Assembly: GCF_017356245.1 (NCBI RefSeq)
Contig: NZ_JAFMZZ010000001.1
Span: 2,715,943 to 2,779,942, forward strand
DNA from: Bordetella petrii
GTDB lineage: Bacteria; Pseudomonadota; Gammaproteobacteria; Burkholderiales; Burkholderiaceae_B
Length of the DNA stretch: 64,000 nucleotides
Direction of reading: 5' to 3'
A model generated the notes under the pieces. It worked only from the letters and a program-made list of their open reading frames with translations. It was not told the DNA's origin and did no database searches. This document shows, one piece after another, positions 27,044 to 37,288 of this stretch. Numbering within the stretch: position 1 is the first letter of the stretch; the number at the start of each line of letters is the position of its first letter. A program made the position numbers and the translations under genes.

Positions 27044-27467
27044 AGACGGCCTGCGCGCGCTTGGTGAACGAATCGATGAAACTGGTGGCAATGCGGTTGA
27101 ACACCGGCCCCACCACCATTTCGAGCGCCCGGTTGGAAAACGCGTATTCCAGGGTGAACAGCACCTTGCAGGCGTCGTCGGCCAGGGCCTGGAACTGCCA
27201 GTGGCCCACCAGCATCGAGAATGGCCCGTCCACCAGTTCGAGGTCGATGCGCTCGGGGTAGTCGTGGGTATTGCGGGTGGTAAAGCGCTGCTTCATGCCG
27301 GCGAAACTGATCAGAATCGACGCCTGCATGCCGTTTTCGCTGCGCGACTGCACTTCGGTGCCGCCGCACCAGGGCATGAATTCGGGATACTTTTCCACGT
27401 CGGCCACCAGGTCGAACATCTGCGCGGCGCTGTAGGGAACCAGGACGGATCGCTGTACTTTGTGCAT
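27033..27467 (-). CDS. ratA: RatA/COQ10-type START-domain protein
   Basis: A 144-residue SRPBCC (polyketide-cyclase) protein. It begins MHKVQRSVLVPYSAAQMFDL with VADVEKYPEFMPWCGG, the hallmark of the RatA/COQ10 group. E. coli RatA was reported to block 70S ribosome assembly, while relatives bind ubiquinone; both remain possible. It is divergent from smpB with an 80-base spacer, a conserved neighbourhood. Confidence 0.9.
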   Translation of the reverse strand: MHKVQRSVLVPYSAAQMFDLVADVEKYPEFMPWCGGTEVQSRSENGMQASILISFAGMKQRFTTRNTHDYPERIDLELVDGPFSMLVGHWQFQALADDACKVLFTLEYAFSNRALEMVVGPVFNRIATSFIDSFTKRAQAVYGE

Positions 27468-27547
27468 CGGCTATCGCAAATCGCTAGAATGATCGGATTT
27501 TACCGGTAGCGCCGCTACCTACGGATTTTCCGCCGCATACCTGCCTC

Positions 27548-28018
27548 ATGAGCATTATCGATAATCGCAAGGCCACGCACGACTATTTCATCGAAGACCG
27601 CTTTGAAGCCGGCCTGGTCCTGCAAGGCTGGGAGGTCAAGGCGATCCGCGACAACCGCGTGCAGCTGAAAGAAAGCTACGTCATCGTGCGCGACGGCGAG
27701 CTGTTTCTGCTGGGCATGCATGTCAGCCCGCTGCCCACGGCATCCACGCACATCCACCCCGACGCCATGCGCACCCGCAAGCTGCTGCTCAAGGCCGAGG
27801 AAATCAGCAAGCTCATCGGCAAGGTCGAGCAGCGCGGCTATACGCTGGTACCCCTGAATTTGCACTACAAAAACGGGCGTATCAAGCTCGATTTTGCCCT
27901 GGGGCGCGGCAAGAAGCTGTACGACAAGCGCGACACCGCGCGCGAAAAAGACTGGCAGCGCGAAAAAGAGCGCATGATGAAGCACGACACGCGCAACTCG
28001 CGTAAAGATAAAGAGTGA
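27548..28018 (+). CDS. smpB: SsrA-binding protein
   Basis: A 156-residue tmRNA-binding protein for ribosome rescue. The OB-fold core is intact: [40 protein letters not shown] and [20 protein letters not shown]. The basic C-terminal tail ([20 protein letters not shown]) that enters the decoding centre is complete. No tmRNA gene was recognised nearby. Confidence 0.97.
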   Translation: MSIIDNRKATHDYFIEDRFEAGLVLQGWEVKAIRDNRVQLKESYVIVRDGELFLLGMHVSPLPTASTHIHPDAMRTRKLLLKAEEISKLIGKVEQRGYTLVPLNLHYKNGRIKLDFALGRGKKLYDKRDTAREKDWQREKERMMKHDTRNSRKDKE

Positions 28019-28021
28019 GCA

Positions 28022-28107
28022 GGTGCCTGGCTCCCGCAGGGCGCCAGGCACCGGAGTGTGCGGCAACTGTCTCAACAGCACGGTGTCAGGCGCCGGAGCC
28101 TGACACC
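28022..28107. repeat. Two-hairpin dispersed repeat, copy 1
   Basis: Hairpin one pairs GGTGCCTGGC (28022-28031) with GCCAGGCACC (28043-28052). Hairpin two pairs GGTGTCAGGC (28082-28091) with GCCTGACACC (28098-28107). The 29-base link contains GCGGCAACTGTCTCAACAGC, also recognisable in the copies at 33840 and 54731. It sits between convergent smpB and SPFH genes and may terminate both. Confidence 0.7.
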
Positions 28108-28136
28108 TGGCGCCCTGAGGCGCCACGGGCTTCGTC

Positions 28137-29066
28137 TCAGGCGGCCTTGCCGGTTTTCACGATGGCCATGGCCGAGGCGATCAGGCCGCCCACATCCGAC
28201 AGGTTCGACGGCAGGATCAGCGTGTTGCCTTCTTTGGCCACGTTGCTGAACGCGTCGACGTAGCGTTCGGCCACCTTCAGGTTCACGGCCTCCATGCCGC
28301 CGGGCTGGCGCACGGCCTCGCCCACTTGCGTAATGGCCTTGGCCGTGGCTTCGGCGATGGCCAGCACGGCCGCGGCCTCGCCCTGGGCCTGGTTGATCTG
28401 GGCCTGTTTCTCGCCTTCGGAGCGGGCGATGGCGGCCTCGCGCTCGCCGGTGGCGATGTTGATCTGTTCCTGGCGGCGCCCTTCGGACGCGGCGATCAGG
28501 GCGCGCTTTTCGCGTTCGGCCGTGATCTGCGCCTGCATGGCCCGCAGGATCTCGTTGGGCGGCGTCAGGTCTTTGATTTCGTAGCGCAGCACCTTCACCC
28601 CCCAGTTCAGCGCGGCTTCGTCCAGCGAGCTGACGATGGTGCTGTTGATGAACTCGCGCTCTTCGAAGGTGCGGTCGAGCTCGAGTTTGCCGATGACGGA
28701 ACGCAGGGTGGTCTGCGACAGCTGGGTGATGGCCGAGATGTAGTTCGACGACCCGTACGACGCCCGCATGGCATCGGTGACCTGGAAGTACAACACCCCG
28801 TCGACCTGCAGCTGGGTATTGTCGCGCGTGATGCAGACCTGGCTGGGCACATCCAGCGGGATTTCTTTCAGCGAGTGCTTGTACGACACCCGCTCGATGA
28901 ACGGAATGACGAAGCCCGCGCCCGGCGACAGCACGCGGTCGAACTTGCCCAGCCGCTCGACCACCCAGGCATGCTGCTGCGGCACGATGGCGATGGCCTT
29001 GACGATGATCAGCAGCGCCAGGACGACCAGTACGATCAGGACGATGGTGGAAGTATCGAGCATCAT
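28137..29066 (-). CDS. SPFH/Band 7 (stomatin-like) membrane protein
   Basis: A 309-residue SPFH protein related to QmcA and paraslipin. One N-terminal membrane segment (TIVLIVLVVLALLIIVKAIA) precedes the Band 7 domain (VVERLGKFDRVLSPGAGFVI, QVDGVLYFQVTDAMRASYGS). A long helix rich in Ala, Glu and Gln (QAQITAEREKRALIAASEGR, repeated EGEKQAQINQAQGE) forms the oligomerisation coil. The NfeD gene lies 36 bases upstream on the same strand, a standard pair in membrane microdomain organisation. A second ATG one codon in is equally possible. Confidence 0.93.
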   Translation of the reverse strand: MMLDTSTIVLIVLVVLALLIIVKAIAIVPQQHAWVVERLGKFDRVLSPGAGFVIPFIERVSYKHSLKEIPLDVPSQVCITRDNTQLQVDGVLYFQVTDAMRASYGSSNYISAITQLSQTTLRSVIGKLELDRTFEEREFINSTIVSSLDEAALNWGVKVLRYEIKDLTPPNEILRAMQAQITAEREKRALIAASEGRRQEQINIATGEREAAIARSEGEKQAQINQAQGEAAAVLAIAEATAKAITQVGEAVRQPGGMEAVNLKVAERYVDAFSNVAKEGNTLILPSNLSDVGGLIASAMAIVKTGKAA

Positions 29067-29102
29067 GAAGGGATTCCTGCGTGGATGATGAGGTAAGCCG
29101 GC

Positions 29103-29537
29103 TCAGGCATGACCGGCGGTGGGCCTGGGCGCCAGCACCAGGCGTGTGCCCCGTACTTCGGCGATGACGTGCAGGCCCGGCCGGCGCGGCTGCCCCGCGG
29201 CCAGTTCGGCCTGCCAGTGCGCGCCGCGGTACCAGACCCGCGCCACGCCGGCATCGGACCAGGCTTCGACCTCGACCGTCTGGCCGATGTCCATGTTGAC
29301 GTCGGCGTTGCGGCCGGCGTCGACTTCGCGCTTTTTAAGGACGCCCGTGCGGCGCAGCACCAGCAGCCCGGCCAGCGCCACGGCCGCGCAAGCCACGAGC
29401 TGCCATTCGAGGCCGGCCGCCAGCCACGCGGCAATGCCCCCGGCGGCCAGGCCCAGCGCCACCAGCAGCAGATAGAACGTGCCGCTGGCAACTTCGCCGA
29501 TCAGTGCGGCCGCCGCCAACCCGAACCAGATCCACAT
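29103..29537 (-). CDS. NfeD-like membrane protein
   Basis: A 144-residue protein with an N-terminal membrane hairpin (MWIWFGLAAAALIGEVASGT and two further hydrophobic stretches) and a C-terminal OB-fold domain (VNMDIGQTVEVEAWSDAGVA, VWYRGAHWQAELA). It is of the short NfeD/YbbK type that accompanies SPFH proteins. First gene of the NfeD-SPFH pair. Confidence 0.9.
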   Translation of the reverse strand: MWIWFGLAAAALIGEVASGTFYLLLVALGLAAGGIAAWLAAGLEWQLVACAAVALAGLLVLRRTGVLKKREVDAGRNADVNMDIGQTVEVEAWSDAGVARVWYRGAHWQAELAAGQPRRPGLHVIAEVRGTRLVLAPRPTAGHA

Positions 29538-29613
29538 CGTTTTATGCCTTGTTCAAGCCGAGTACCGCGTCGATTGTACGGATTTCCGCCCTGCCCCGGT
29601 GCGAAATCGTGCC

Positions 29614-30384
29614 ATGGCGACTATCATCATGTCCATGAACGCCTTTGCCGCCCCTGCGCTGCCGGTCCTGATCCTGCACACCGGCGATCCCGACGACACC
29701 CTGCGCGACCGCCACGGCGACTACGCGCAGATGCTGCGGCATGCCGCGGGCCTGGGCCCCGACGCCGTGCACATCGTGCGGGCCGATGCGGGCGAGCGGC
29801 CGCTGGCGCCTGCCGCCTACCGCGCCGTGCTCATCACCGGGTCGCCCGCCATGGTCACCGACCGCGAGCCCTGGAGCGAGCAGGCCGCCGATTGGCTGCG
29901 ACAGGCCGCCGCCGCCCGCCTGCCCATGTTCGGCGTCTGCTACGGCCACCAGTTGCTGGCCCACGCCCTGGGCGGCGCGGTCGACTACAACCCGCGGGGG
30001 CGCGAACTGGGCACGCAGAACATCGAATGCCTGGCGGCCGCCGCCGGCGATCCGCTCATGGCGGGGCTGCCGGTCAGTTTTCCCGCGCAGCTGCTGCATG
30101 CCCAGACAATTACCCGCCTGCCCGCGGGCGCGGTGGCCCTGGCGCGCTCGGCGCTCGATGATCACCAACTGGTGCGGCTGGCGCCGGGCATCTACTCGGC
30201 CCAGTTCCATCCCGAGTTCGGCCCGGAATTCATGCGCGACCACCTGCTGCGCTACCAGCCCGACTACGCCCGCGAAGGCCTGGACGCCGGCGCGCTGGCC
30301 GCCAGCCTGAAGCCCACGCCCACCGCGGCCAGCCTGCTGCGGCGGTTTCTGAACCTGCGGCAGCACGCCACGGCGCAACACTAG
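29614..30384 (+). CDS. Class I glutamine amidotransferase-like protein
   Basis: A protein of about 256 residues with the GATase fold. The nucleophile elbow is PMFGVCYGHQLLAHALGGAV and the catalytic His-x-Glu is in YSAQFHPEFGPEF. It resembles stand-alone GMP-synthase-like amidotransferases, whose substrates are mostly unknown (some are gamma-glutamyl hydrolases). In-frame ATGs at 29614, 29629 and 29635 make the exact start uncertain. It ends before a strong bidirectional terminator. Confidence 0.87.
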   Translation: MATIIMSMNAFAAPALPVLILHTGDPDDTLRDRHGDYAQMLRHAAGLGPDAVHIVRADAGERPLAPAAYRAVLITGSPAMVTDREPWSEQAADWLRQAAAARLPMFGVCYGHQLLAHALGGAVDYNPRGRELGTQNIECLAAAAGDPLMAGLPVSFPAQLLHAQTITRLPAGAVALARSALDDHQLVRLAPGIYSAQFHPEFGPEFMRDHLLRYQPDYAREGLDAGALAASLKPTPTAASLLRRFLNLRQHATAQH

Positions 30385-30403
30385 GCCAGGCAGGCGCCCG
30401 CAT

Positions 30404-30441
30404 AAAAAAAGCCCCTGCTTCGCATGAAGCAGGGGCTTTTT
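30404..30441. terminator. Bidirectional intrinsic terminator
   Basis: The stem GCCCCTGCTTC/GAAGCAGGGGC with a GCAT loop is flanked by an A-run on the left and a T-run on the right, so it works on both strands. It separates the convergent amidotransferase and ppsA genes. Confidence 0.93.
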
Positions 30442-30475
30442 GCCATGCCCGCCCGGCGCGCCGGACAGGCATGGA

Positions 30476-32848
30476 TCATTTGGCCAGGCGCTGCCAGGTC
30501 TCGACCACGGTATCCGGGTTCAGCGACATGGACAGGATGCCTTCGTCTTTCAGCCACTGGGCGAAATCGGGATGATCGCTGGGGCCCTGGCCGCAGATAC
30601 CCACGTATTTATTGGCCGCCAGGCATGCCTTGATGGCCCGGCGCAGCATGAACTTCACCGCGTCGTCGCGCTCGTCGAAGTCGGCGGCCAGCAGCTCCAT
30701 GCCCGAATCGCGGTCCAGGCCCAGCGTGAGCTGGGTCATGTCGTTCGAGCCGATGGAGAAGCCATCGAAGTACTGCAGGAACTCATCGGCCAGCAGCGCA
30801 TTGGACGGCACTTCGCACATCATGATCAGCTTCAGGCCGTTTTCGCCGCGCGCCAGGCCATGCCCGGCCAGCAGCTCGACCACGCGGCGCGCCTGGCCCA
30901 CCGTGCGCACGAACGGCACCATGATCTCGACGTTGGTCAGGCCCATTTCGTCGCGCACCTTCTTCAGGGCTTCGCATTCCATGCGGAAGCACTCGGCGAA
31001 GTCGGCCGCGATGTAGCGCGAGGCGCCGCGGAAACCCAGCATGGGGTTTTCTTCTTCGGGCTCGTAGCGCGAGCCGCCCACCAGCTTGCGGTATTCGTTC
31101 GACTTGAAGTCGGACATGCGCACGATGACAGACTTGGGCCAGAACGCCGCCGCGATGGTGGCGATGCCTTCGGCCAGCTTCTCGACGAAGAAGGCGCGCG
31201 GGCTGGCATAGCCGCGCGCCGCCGACTCGACCGCCTTTTTCAGCTCGCCGTCGACATTGGGGTAGTCGAGCACCGCCTTGGGGTGGATGCCGATGTTGTT
31301 GTTGATGATGAATTCCAGGCGCGCCAGGCCCACGCCCGAATTGGGGATCTGGGCGAAATCGAACGCCAGCTGCGGGTTGCCCACGTTCATCATGATCTTG
31401 ACGTCGATGGGCGGCATTTCGCCGCGGCGCACTTCTTCGACCTCGGTCTCGATCAGGCCGTCGTAGATTCGGCCTTCGTCGCCTTCGGCGCACGATACGG
31501 TGACCGCCTGGCCTTCTTTCAGCACGTCGGTGGCCTCGCCGCAGCCCACCACCGCCGGGATGCCCAGCTCGCGGGCAATGATGGCCGCGTGGCAGGTGCG
31601 CCCGCCGCGGTTGGTGACGATGGCCGAGGCGCGCTTCATGACCGGTTCCCAGTTGGGGTCGGTCATGTCGGTGACCAGCACGTCGCCGGGCTGGACCTTG
31701 TCCATTTCGGAAATGTCGGCCACCACCCGCACCGGGCCGGCGCCGATCTTCTGGCCGATGGCGCGGCCCGTCACCAGCACCTGGCCGGTGGCCTTCAGGC
31801 GGTAGCGCTGCTGCACGTCGTTGCCGCTTTGCTGCGACTTCACGGTTTCGGGACGCGCCTGCAGGATGTAGATCTTGCCGTCGACGCCGTCGCGGCCCCA
31901 TTCGATATCCATGGGGCGGCCGTAGTGCTTCTCGATGATGACGGCGTAGCGCGCCAGCTCGGAGACCTCGTCATCGCTGAGCGAATAGCGGTTGCGCTCG
32001 GACACCGGCACGTCGACGGTGCGCACGGCGCGGCCTTCGGTACGCTGGGGGTCGAATTCCATCTTGATCAGCTTCGAGCCGATGCGGCGGCTGACGATGG
32101 GATAGTGGCCCTGTTCGAGCGTGGGCTTGAACACGTAGAATTCGTCGGGATTGACCGCGCCCTGCACCACGGTTTCGCCCAGGCCGTACGACGAGGTGAT
32201 GAACACCACGTCCTGGAACCCGGACTCGGTGTCGATGGTGAACATCACGCCGGCGCTGCCCTTGTCGGAACGCACCATGCGCTGCACGCCCGCCGACAGG
32301 GCCACTTCGGCGTGCGCGTAGCCCTTGTGCACGCGGTAGGAAATGGCGCGGTCGTTGTACAGCGAGGCGAACACGTGGCGGATCTTGTCCAGCACGTCGT
32401 CGATGCCCACCACGTTCAGGAAGGTTTCCTGCTGGCCGGCGAACGATGCGTCGGGCAGGTCTTCGGCGGTGGCCGACGAGCGCACGGCGAACGAGCCCTT
32501 GCCGTCGGCATCGAGCGCGGCGAAGGCGGAGCGGATCTGCTGTTCGAACTCGGACGAGAACGGCGCCTCGACGATCCATTGGCGGATCTCGGCGCCAGCC
32601 GAAGCCAGTTCGCGGACGTCTTCGGGATTGAGCGTGCTGAGGCGGGTGGCGATGCGCTGATCCAGGCCCGATGCCTTGAGGAAGTCGCGGAAAGCCTCGG
32701 CGGTCGTGGCGAAGCCGCCCGGTACGCGGACGCCCGCGCCGGACAGCTGGCTGATCATTTCACCTAGCGATGCGTTTTTGCCTCCTACCGAGTCCACATC
32801 CGTCATGCGGAGCTGCTCGAACGAAACGACATACGACATTGAAGTCAC
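30476..32848 (-). CDS. ppsA: Phosphoenolpyruvate synthase
   Basis: A 790-residue enzyme making phosphoenolpyruvate from pyruvate and ATP for gluconeogenesis. The N-terminal ATP-binding domain begins [20 protein letters not shown]. The swivelling phosphohistidine domain has [20 protein letters not shown], and the C-terminal PEP/pyruvate barrel ends with [19 protein letters not shown] and [16 protein letters not shown]. Full length. [10 protein letters not shown] three codons in is an alternative start. Divergent from ppsR, its regulator. Confidence 0.96.
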   Translation of the reverse strand: MTSMSYVVSFEQLRMTDVDSVGGKNASLGEMISQLSGAGVRVPGGFATTAEAFRDFLKASGLDQRIATRLSTLNPEDVRELASAGAEIRQWIVEAPFSSEFEQQIRSAFAALDADGKGSFAVRSSATAEDLPDASFAGQQETFLNVVGIDDVLDKIRHVFASLYNDRAISYRVHKGYAHAEVALSAGVQRMVRSDKGSAGVMFTIDTESGFQDVVFITSSYGLGETVVQGAVNPDEFYVFKPTLEQGHYPIVSRRIGSKLIKMEFDPQRTEGRAVRTVDVPVSERNRYSLSDDEVSELARYAVIIEKHYGRPMDIEWGRDGVDGKIYILQARPETVKSQQSGNDVQQRYRLKATGQVLVTGRAIGQKIGAGPVRVVADISEMDKVQPGDVLVTDMTDPNWEPVMKRASAIVTNRGGRTCHAAIIARELGIPAVVGCGEATDVLKEGQAVTVSCAEGDEGRIYDGLIETEVEEVRRGEMPPIDVKIMMNVGNPQLAFDFAQIPNSGVGLARLEFIINNNIGIHPKAVLDYPNVDGELKKAVESAARGYASPRAFFVEKLAEGIATIAAAFWPKSVIVRMSDFKSNEYRKLVGGSRYEPEEENPMLGFRGASRYIAADFAECFRMECEALKKVRDEMGLTNVEIMVPFVRTVGQARRVVELLAGHGLARGENGLKLIMMCEVPSNALLADEFLQYFDGFSIGSNDMTQLTLGLDRDSGMELLAADFDERDDAVKFMLRRAIKACLAANKYVGICGQGPSDHPDFAQWLKDEGILSMSLNPDTVVETWQRLAK

Positions 32849-32870
32849 CTTTTACAATGGAGAGAAAGCG

Positions 32871-32906
32871 AGTTTGGTCAATGCATCCGGATGCGCTGAC
32901 CAAACT
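32871..32906. promoter_or_regulatory. 36-base imperfect palindrome between ppsA and ppsR
   Basis: AGTTTGGTCA (32871-32880) and TGACCAAACT (32897-32906) are exact reverse complements, and the centre is the perfect palindrome GCATCCGGATGC; 16 of 18 pairs match overall. A TTGACC -35-like element for ppsA falls inside it. It is a strong candidate operator or a stem in the ppsA leader region. Confidence 0.6.
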
Positions 32907-32999
32907 GGCCTTGGACCGCTCTTGGGGTGACTTATATCGGGGTCAGATTGTACCCGGTCGGGCACCATGGCTTTCCCCTTTGGTTGGAATATTTTACAT

Positions 33000-33830
33000 A
33001 TGGCTTCGCCCCCTATCGAACGGACTGTCTACATCGTTTCGGACAGTACCGGCATCACCGCCGAGACCTTCAGCCACTCGGTGCTTTCGCAATTTGAGCA
33101 GGTGCATTTCAGGCCGGTGCGCCTGCCTTTCATCGACACCGTGGAAAAGGCCCGGGAAGTCGCCGCCCGCATCAACCGCAACGCCCAGGAAACCGGGGTG
33201 CCGCCCATCGTTTTCAGCACCCTGGTCAACCCGGCCAGCATGGAATGCGTGCGCAGCGCCAATGGCATCTTCCTGGACCTGTTCGGCACTTTCGTAAGCC
33301 ACATCGAACAGGCCCTGGGGCTGAAATCCAGCCACTCGATCGGCCGCTCGCACATGGCGGCCAATTCCGAGCAGTACCGCAACCGCATCGATGCCATCAA
33401 TTTCAGCCTGGCGCACGACGACGGCCAGTTCATCACCCAGCTCGACCAGGCCGACGTCATTCTGGTGGGGGTGTCGCGCTGCGGCAAGACGCCCACCAGC
33501 CTGTACCTGGCCATGCAGTACGCCATCAAGGCGGCCAATTTCCCGCTGACCCCCGACGATTTCGAGCGCGGCGTCCTGCCCTCGACAGTGGCGCCGCACC
33601 GGGCCAAGCTGTTCGGCCTGTCGATCCAGCCCGAGCGCCTGGCCGAAGTGCGCAACGAGCGCCGCCCCAACAGCAAGTACGCCAAGCTGGAGCAGTGCCG
33701 CTACGAAGTGGCCGAGGCCGAGCGCATGATGCGGCGGGAAGGCATTTCATGGCTGTCGACCACCACCAAGTCGATCGAGGAAATCGCCACCACCGTCATG
33801 CAGGAAGTGGGGCTGGACCGCTCGAATTGA
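33000..33830 (+). CDS. ppsR: PEP synthase regulatory protein (kinase/pyrophosphorylase)
   Basis: A 276-residue DUF299 bifunctional enzyme that phosphorylates PpsA with ADP to inactivate it and removes the phosphate with inorganic phosphate to reactivate it. MASPPIERTVYIVSDSTGIT and the P-loop VGVSRCGKTPTSLYLAMQYA are diagnostic. The start at 33000 is preferred over an ATG 33 bases upstream. Divergent placement next to its target confirms the role. Confidence 0.95.
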   Translation: MASPPIERTVYIVSDSTGITAETFSHSVLSQFEQVHFRPVRLPFIDTVEKAREVAARINRNAQETGVPPIVFSTLVNPASMECVRSANGIFLDLFGTFVSHIEQALGLKSSHSIGRSHMAANSEQYRNRIDAINFSLAHDDGQFITQLDQADVILVGVSRCGKTPTSLYLAMQYAIKAANFPLTPDDFERGVLPSTVAPHRAKLFGLSIQPERLAEVRNERRPNSKYAKLEQCRYEVAEAERMMRREGISWLSTTTKSIEEIATTVMQEVGLDRSN

Positions 33831-33839
33831 CGGGGGTCA

Positions 33840-33928
33840 GGTGTCAGGCTCCGCAGGTGCCTGACACCGCTGTGTGCTACCGCTGTCTCGGTCGTACGGT
33901 GTCTGGCACCCTGCGGGAGTCAGACACC
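33840..33928. repeat. Two-hairpin dispersed repeat, copy 2
   Basis: GGTGTCAGGC (33840-33849) pairs with GCCTGACACC (33859-33868), and GGTGTCTG (33898-33905) pairs with CAGACACC (33921-33928). The link matches copy 1 in CTGTCTC and ACGGTGTC. It lies between ppsR and the convergent trmH-like gene and overlaps the last 52 bases of the latter. Confidence 0.7.
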
Positions 33929-34707
33929 TGTACGGGGGCCCGGGCCTGCCGGCGTTGTTCGAACAGGCACAGGGCGGCCGCCACCGCCACATTGAGCGAT
34001 TCCACCGCCGGGGCGTGATCGATGCGCACGCGCAGCGTGGCGGCCTGCTGCAGGGCGGGCGCCACGCCCTGCCCTTCGTGGCCGAACACCCAGGCGCAGG
34101 CGGGCGGCAGGCCGGTGGCGTACAGGTCTTGGGCGCCGTCCAGGGTGGTGGCCGCCAGCGGCACTTCGAGCCGCGCGGCGCAGGCCTGCAGGTCGGCGTG
34201 TTCATGCACCGCCAGCGCGAAATGGGCGCCCTGGCCGCCGCGCAGCACTTTGGGCGACCACGCCGCCGCGCAGCCCGGCGACAGCAGCACCCGTTCTATG
34301 CCCGCCGCCGCGCAGACGCGCAAAATGGTGCCGACATTGCCGGGGTCTTGCACCCGGTCCAGCCACACCATGGATTGGTTCAGCCGCGCCGGCAGCTCAG
34401 GCGCCGGCGGTTCTACCACGAACAGCACGCCCTGCCCGGTTTCAACGGTTTCCAGGTGGTGCAGCAGCCGGGGCTCCAGCAGCAGCACCTGCCGCGGCGG
34501 CAGCGCTGCCAGCAAGGCGGCCAGTTCGGGCCGCTGCGCGCGCTCGGCGTCGAAGGCGGCCAGCAGCGGCGCGCCGCCCTGGGCCAGCCAGGCCTGGCAC
34601 AGGTGCACGCCTTCAAGAATGGCCGGCTCGCCCCGGCGCCCCGCGTGCCGCGCCAGGCGCTGCAGCTGCTTGAACTGGGGGTTGTCGCGCGAAGCGATCT
34701 GCTTCAT
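33877..34707 (-). CDS. TrmH/SpoU-family RNA methyltransferase
   Basis: A 276-residue SPOUT methyltransferase acting on the 2'-O position of rRNA or tRNA. The knot motifs are [35 protein letters not shown] and [17 protein letters not shown]. An N-terminal substrate-binding domain begins [20 protein letters not shown]. The last 16 residues (after the normal end near [11 protein letters not shown]) are encoded by the dispersed repeat and are probably adventitious. Start overlaps the rnhB stop by ATGA. Confidence 0.9.
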   Translation of the reverse strand: MKQIASRDNPQFKQLQRLARHAGRRGEPAILEGVHLCQAWLAQGGAPLLAAFDAERAQRPELAALLAALPPRQVLLLEPRLLHHLETVETGQGVLFVVEPPAPELPARLNQSMVWLDRVQDPGNVGTILRVCAAAGIERVLLSPGCAAAWSPKVLRGGQGAHFALAVHEHADLQACAARLEVPLAATTLDGAQDLYATGLPPACAWVFGHEGQGVAPALQQAATLRVRIDHAPAVESLNVAVAAALCLFEQRRQARAPVQVSDSRRVPDTVRPRQR

Positions 34708-35318
34708 GGCAGGATGGCGAGCCGCTCGCGCACGGGCGCGAAGCTGCGCCGATGTTCGGGGCACGGGCCGTGTTCGCGCAGCCGTTCCATGTGCAGCGGC
34801 GTGCCGTAGCCCTTGTGCTGGTCGAACCCGTACTGCGGGTACAGCGTGTGCAGGCGCAGCAGGTCGGCGTCGCGCGCCGTCTTGGCCAGGATCGAGGCGG
34901 CCGAAATGGCGGGTACCAGCGCGTCGCCCTTGATCACTGTCTGCACCGTGCAGCGCAGCCTGGGCGCCTGGTTGCCGTCCACCATGGCCACCTGCGGCGC
35001 GTGGCCCAGGCCCTCGACGGCGCGCTGCATCGCCAGCAAGGTGGCGCGCAGGATGTTCAGCGTATCGATCTCGAGCACGCTGGCGCTGGCCACGCACCAG
35101 GCCAGCGCCCGCTCTTGTATGTGCGCGGCGAGTTCTTCGCGCCGCTCGGGGGTCAGCACTTTGGAATCGGCCAGGCCGTCGATGCAACGGCCCGGGTCCA
35201 GGATGACGGCGGCGGCATAGACCCCGCCGGCCAGCGGCCCGCGCCCGGCCTCGTCCACGCCGGCCATCAGGATGCCGGTGAAATCGGGCGCCTCGGCGAA
35301 CAGGCTAGGCTGCGCCAT
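34704..35318 (-). CDS. rnhB: Ribonuclease HII
   Basis: A 204-residue enzyme that nicks RNA in RNA-DNA hybrids, including single ribonucleotides. The first acidic pair is in [20 protein letters not shown], then [15 protein letters not shown] and the later Asp in [12 protein letters not shown]. The C-terminal [20 protein letters not shown] is standard. It overlaps the end of lpxB by 14 bases, the common lpxB-rnhB order. Confidence 0.95.
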   Translation of the reverse strand: MAQPSLFAEAPDFTGILMAGVDEAGRGPLAGGVYAAAVILDPGRCIDGLADSKVLTPERREELAAHIQERALAWCVASASVLEIDTLNILRATLLAMQRAVEGLGHAPQVAMVDGNQAPRLRCTVQTVIKGDALVPAISAASILAKTARDADLLRLHTLYPQYGFDQHKGYGTPLHMERLREHGPCPEHRRSFAPVRERLAILP

Positions 35319-36489
35319 GGGCCACCTCGAGGATGGCGCGCGCGGCCAGGCGGGCCGTGTCGCGCGTCAGGTCGCGATGCAGGACGGTAAAGCGCGCCTC
35401 GATGCGGGCCGCGTGGGCGTCGTCGGTCAGGGCCGTCCAGGCGGCGTCGGCCAGTTTGTCGGGCGTGGCGTCGTCCTGCAACAGCTCGGGCACCGCGAAA
35501 TCGCGCAGCAGCACGTTGGGCAGCCCCACCCACGGCAGGTAAGGACGCTGCTGGCCGGATTTCCAGGCCATGATGCGCCGCATCCAGGGCGACAGGTAAT
35601 ACGAGATGACCATGGGCCGCTTGAACAGCGCGGCCTCGAGCGTGGCGGTGCCGCTGGCCACCAGCACGGCGTCGCTGGCCTCGAGCGCGCTCCAGGCCAC
35701 CGGCAGGCCGCCGGCGGCCGCGTCTTCGGCGGTCAGGCAGCGCAGCCTCGGCACCGGATGCCGCGCCAGCACGGCTTCGAACTCGGCGCGCCGCTGGGCG
35801 TTGACCATGGGCACCACGCACACCAGGCCGGGATCGCGGCGCTGCAGCTGCTGCGCCGCCTGCAGGAAGCGCGGCGCCAGGATGCGGATTTCGGACGAGC
35901 GGCTGCCCGGCAGGATGGCCAGCACCCGCGCATGGGCGTCCAGCCCCAGCCGCTGGCGCGCCGCGGCGCGGTCGGGCTGCATGGGAATGGCGTCGGCCAG
36001 CGGGTGCCCGACATAGGTGACCGGTATGCCTTCTTTGCGGTACAGCTCTTCTTCGAACGGGAACAGCACCAGCATGTGCGAAACGGCTTCGCGGATCTTG
36101 TGGATGCGCTCGTAGCGCCACGCCCAGATCGACGGCCCCACGAAATGCACCGTGGGCGTGCCGGCCTGGCGCAGCGCGAGTTCGAGCTTCAGGTTGAAAT
36201 CGGGCGCATCCACGCCCACGAATACCGAGGGGGGCCGGGCCAGCCAGCGCCGCTTGACGTCGCCGTAGGTGCGCAGCAGGCTGGGCAGGCGCTTGAGCGC
36301 GTCGACATAGCCGAATACCGTGAGCGCATGCATGGGGTGCCAGGCCTCGAAGCCGGCGGCCTGCATCGCGGGCCCGCCGATGCCCTGGCACTGCAGGCCG
36401 GCCTCGTTCTGGCGCAGCCCGGCAATCACCCGGCTGGCCAGCAGGTCGCCCGAAGGCTCTCCTGCCACCATGCCTATGGACAGGCTCAT
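35305..36489 (-). CDS. lpxB: Lipid-A-disaccharide synthase
   Basis: A 394-residue GT19 glycosyltransferase that joins UDP-diacylglucosamine and lipid X at the inner membrane. [20 protein letters not shown] opens the protein, [17 protein letters not shown] and [17 protein letters not shown] follow, and the sugar-nucleotide region has [12 protein letters not shown] and [13 protein letters not shown]. Translationally coupled to lpxA by ATGA. Confidence 0.96.
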   Translation of the reverse strand: MSLSIGMVAGEPSGDLLASRVIAGLRQNEAGLQCQGIGGPAMQAAGFEAWHPMHALTVFGYVDALKRLPSLLRTYGDVKRRWLARPPSVFVGVDAPDFNLKLELALRQAGTPTVHFVGPSIWAWRYERIHKIREAVSHMLVLFPFEEELYRKEGIPVTYVGHPLADAIPMQPDRAAARQRLGLDAHARVLAILPGSRSSEIRILAPRFLQAAQQLQRRDPGLVCVVPMVNAQRRAEFEAVLARHPVPRLRCLTAEDAAAGGLPVAWSALEASDAVLVASGTATLEAALFKRPMVISYYLSPWMRRIMAWKSGQQRPYLPWVGLPNVLLRDFAVPELLQDDATPDKLADAAWTALTDDAHAARIEARFTVLHRDLTRDTARLAARAILEVAHGAA

Positions 36490-37280
36490 GGCCGGATGAT
36501 GCCCCGGTTGGAGGCGTCGAGGAAATCCAGCAGCACCTGCAGCGCATCTTTGGCGTCGGGGTGCGACTGCTGCCGGGCGCGCAGCTCGGCGCGCGCCTCG
36601 TCGAGCGACAGGCCGCGCCGGAAGACGATCTTGTAGGCTTCGCGCAGGCTGGAAATGACCGGGGCGCTGAAACCGCGCCGGCGCAGGCCTTCGACGTTGA
36701 CGCCCACCGGCCGGCACGGGTTGCCCGCGCCCAGCACATAGGGCGGCATGTCCTGCATCAGCGAGCTGTTGCCGCCCGTCATGCTGTGGGCGCCGATCTT
36801 GCTGAACTGGTGCACGCCGGTCAGGCCGCCGATGATGGCCCAGTCGCCCACGTGCACGTGGCCGCCAAGCTGCACCGAGTTGGCGAGAATCGTGTTGTTG
36901 CCGATGTGGCAGTCGTGCGCGATGTGCACATAGGCCATGATCCAGTTGTCATCGCCCAGCGTGGTGGCGCCGCCGTCTTGCACGGTGCCGGTATTGAAGG
37001 TGGTGAACTCGCGCACCGTGTTGCGGTCGCCGATCACCAGGCGGGTGGGTTCACCCGCGTATTTCTTGTCTTGCGGCATGCCGCCGATCGAGCAGAACCG
37101 GTAGAAGCGGTTGTCGCGGCCGATGGTGGTAATACCGTCCAGCACGCAATGCGGGCCGATTTCCGTTCCGGCGCCGATGGTCACGCCGGGGCCCACGACG
37201 CAATAAGGCCCGATGCGCACGCTGCCGTCGACCTGCGCGGCAGGGTCGACCAGGGCGGTGGGATGGATGTTTCCGGACAT
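36486..37280 (-). CDS. lpxA: UDP-N-acetylglucosamine acyltransferase
   Basis: A 264-residue left-handed beta-helix enzyme for the first step of lipid A synthesis. Hexapeptide repeats run through residues 10-190 ([40 protein letters not shown]). The catalytic His lies in [20 protein letters not shown], and [19 protein letters not shown] is typical. The helical C-terminal domain follows from [18 protein letters not shown]. Confidence 0.96.
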   Translation of the reverse strand: MSGNIHPTALVDPAAQVDGSVRIGPYCVVGPGVTIGAGTEIGPHCVLDGITTIGRDNRFYRFCSIGGMPQDKKYAGEPTRLVIGDRNTVREFTTFNTGTVQDGGATTLGDDNWIMAYVHIAHDCHIGNNTILANSVQLGGHVHVGDWAIIGGLTGVHQFSKIGAHSMTGGNSSLMQDMPPYVLGAGNPCRPVGVNVEGLRRRGFSAPVISSLREAYKIVFRRGLSLDEARAELRARQQSHPDAKDALQVLLDFLDASNRGIIRP

Positions 37281-37288
37281 TTAGGGTC

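Noticed and set aside
26705..27467. RatA/RatB as a classical toxin-antitoxin module
   Set aside because: The pair beside smpB is a conserved housekeeping neighbourhood and RnfH is not an established antitoxin, so it is not reported as a defence or addiction system.
27468..28136. tmRNA (ssrA) next to smpB
   Set aside because: No tRNA-like acceptor ends or tag reading frame were found; the space downstream holds the hairpin repeat instead.
30440..32767. A 775-codon plus-strand frame opposite ppsA
   Set aside because: Antisense shadow with no family features; ppsA is complete on the other strand.
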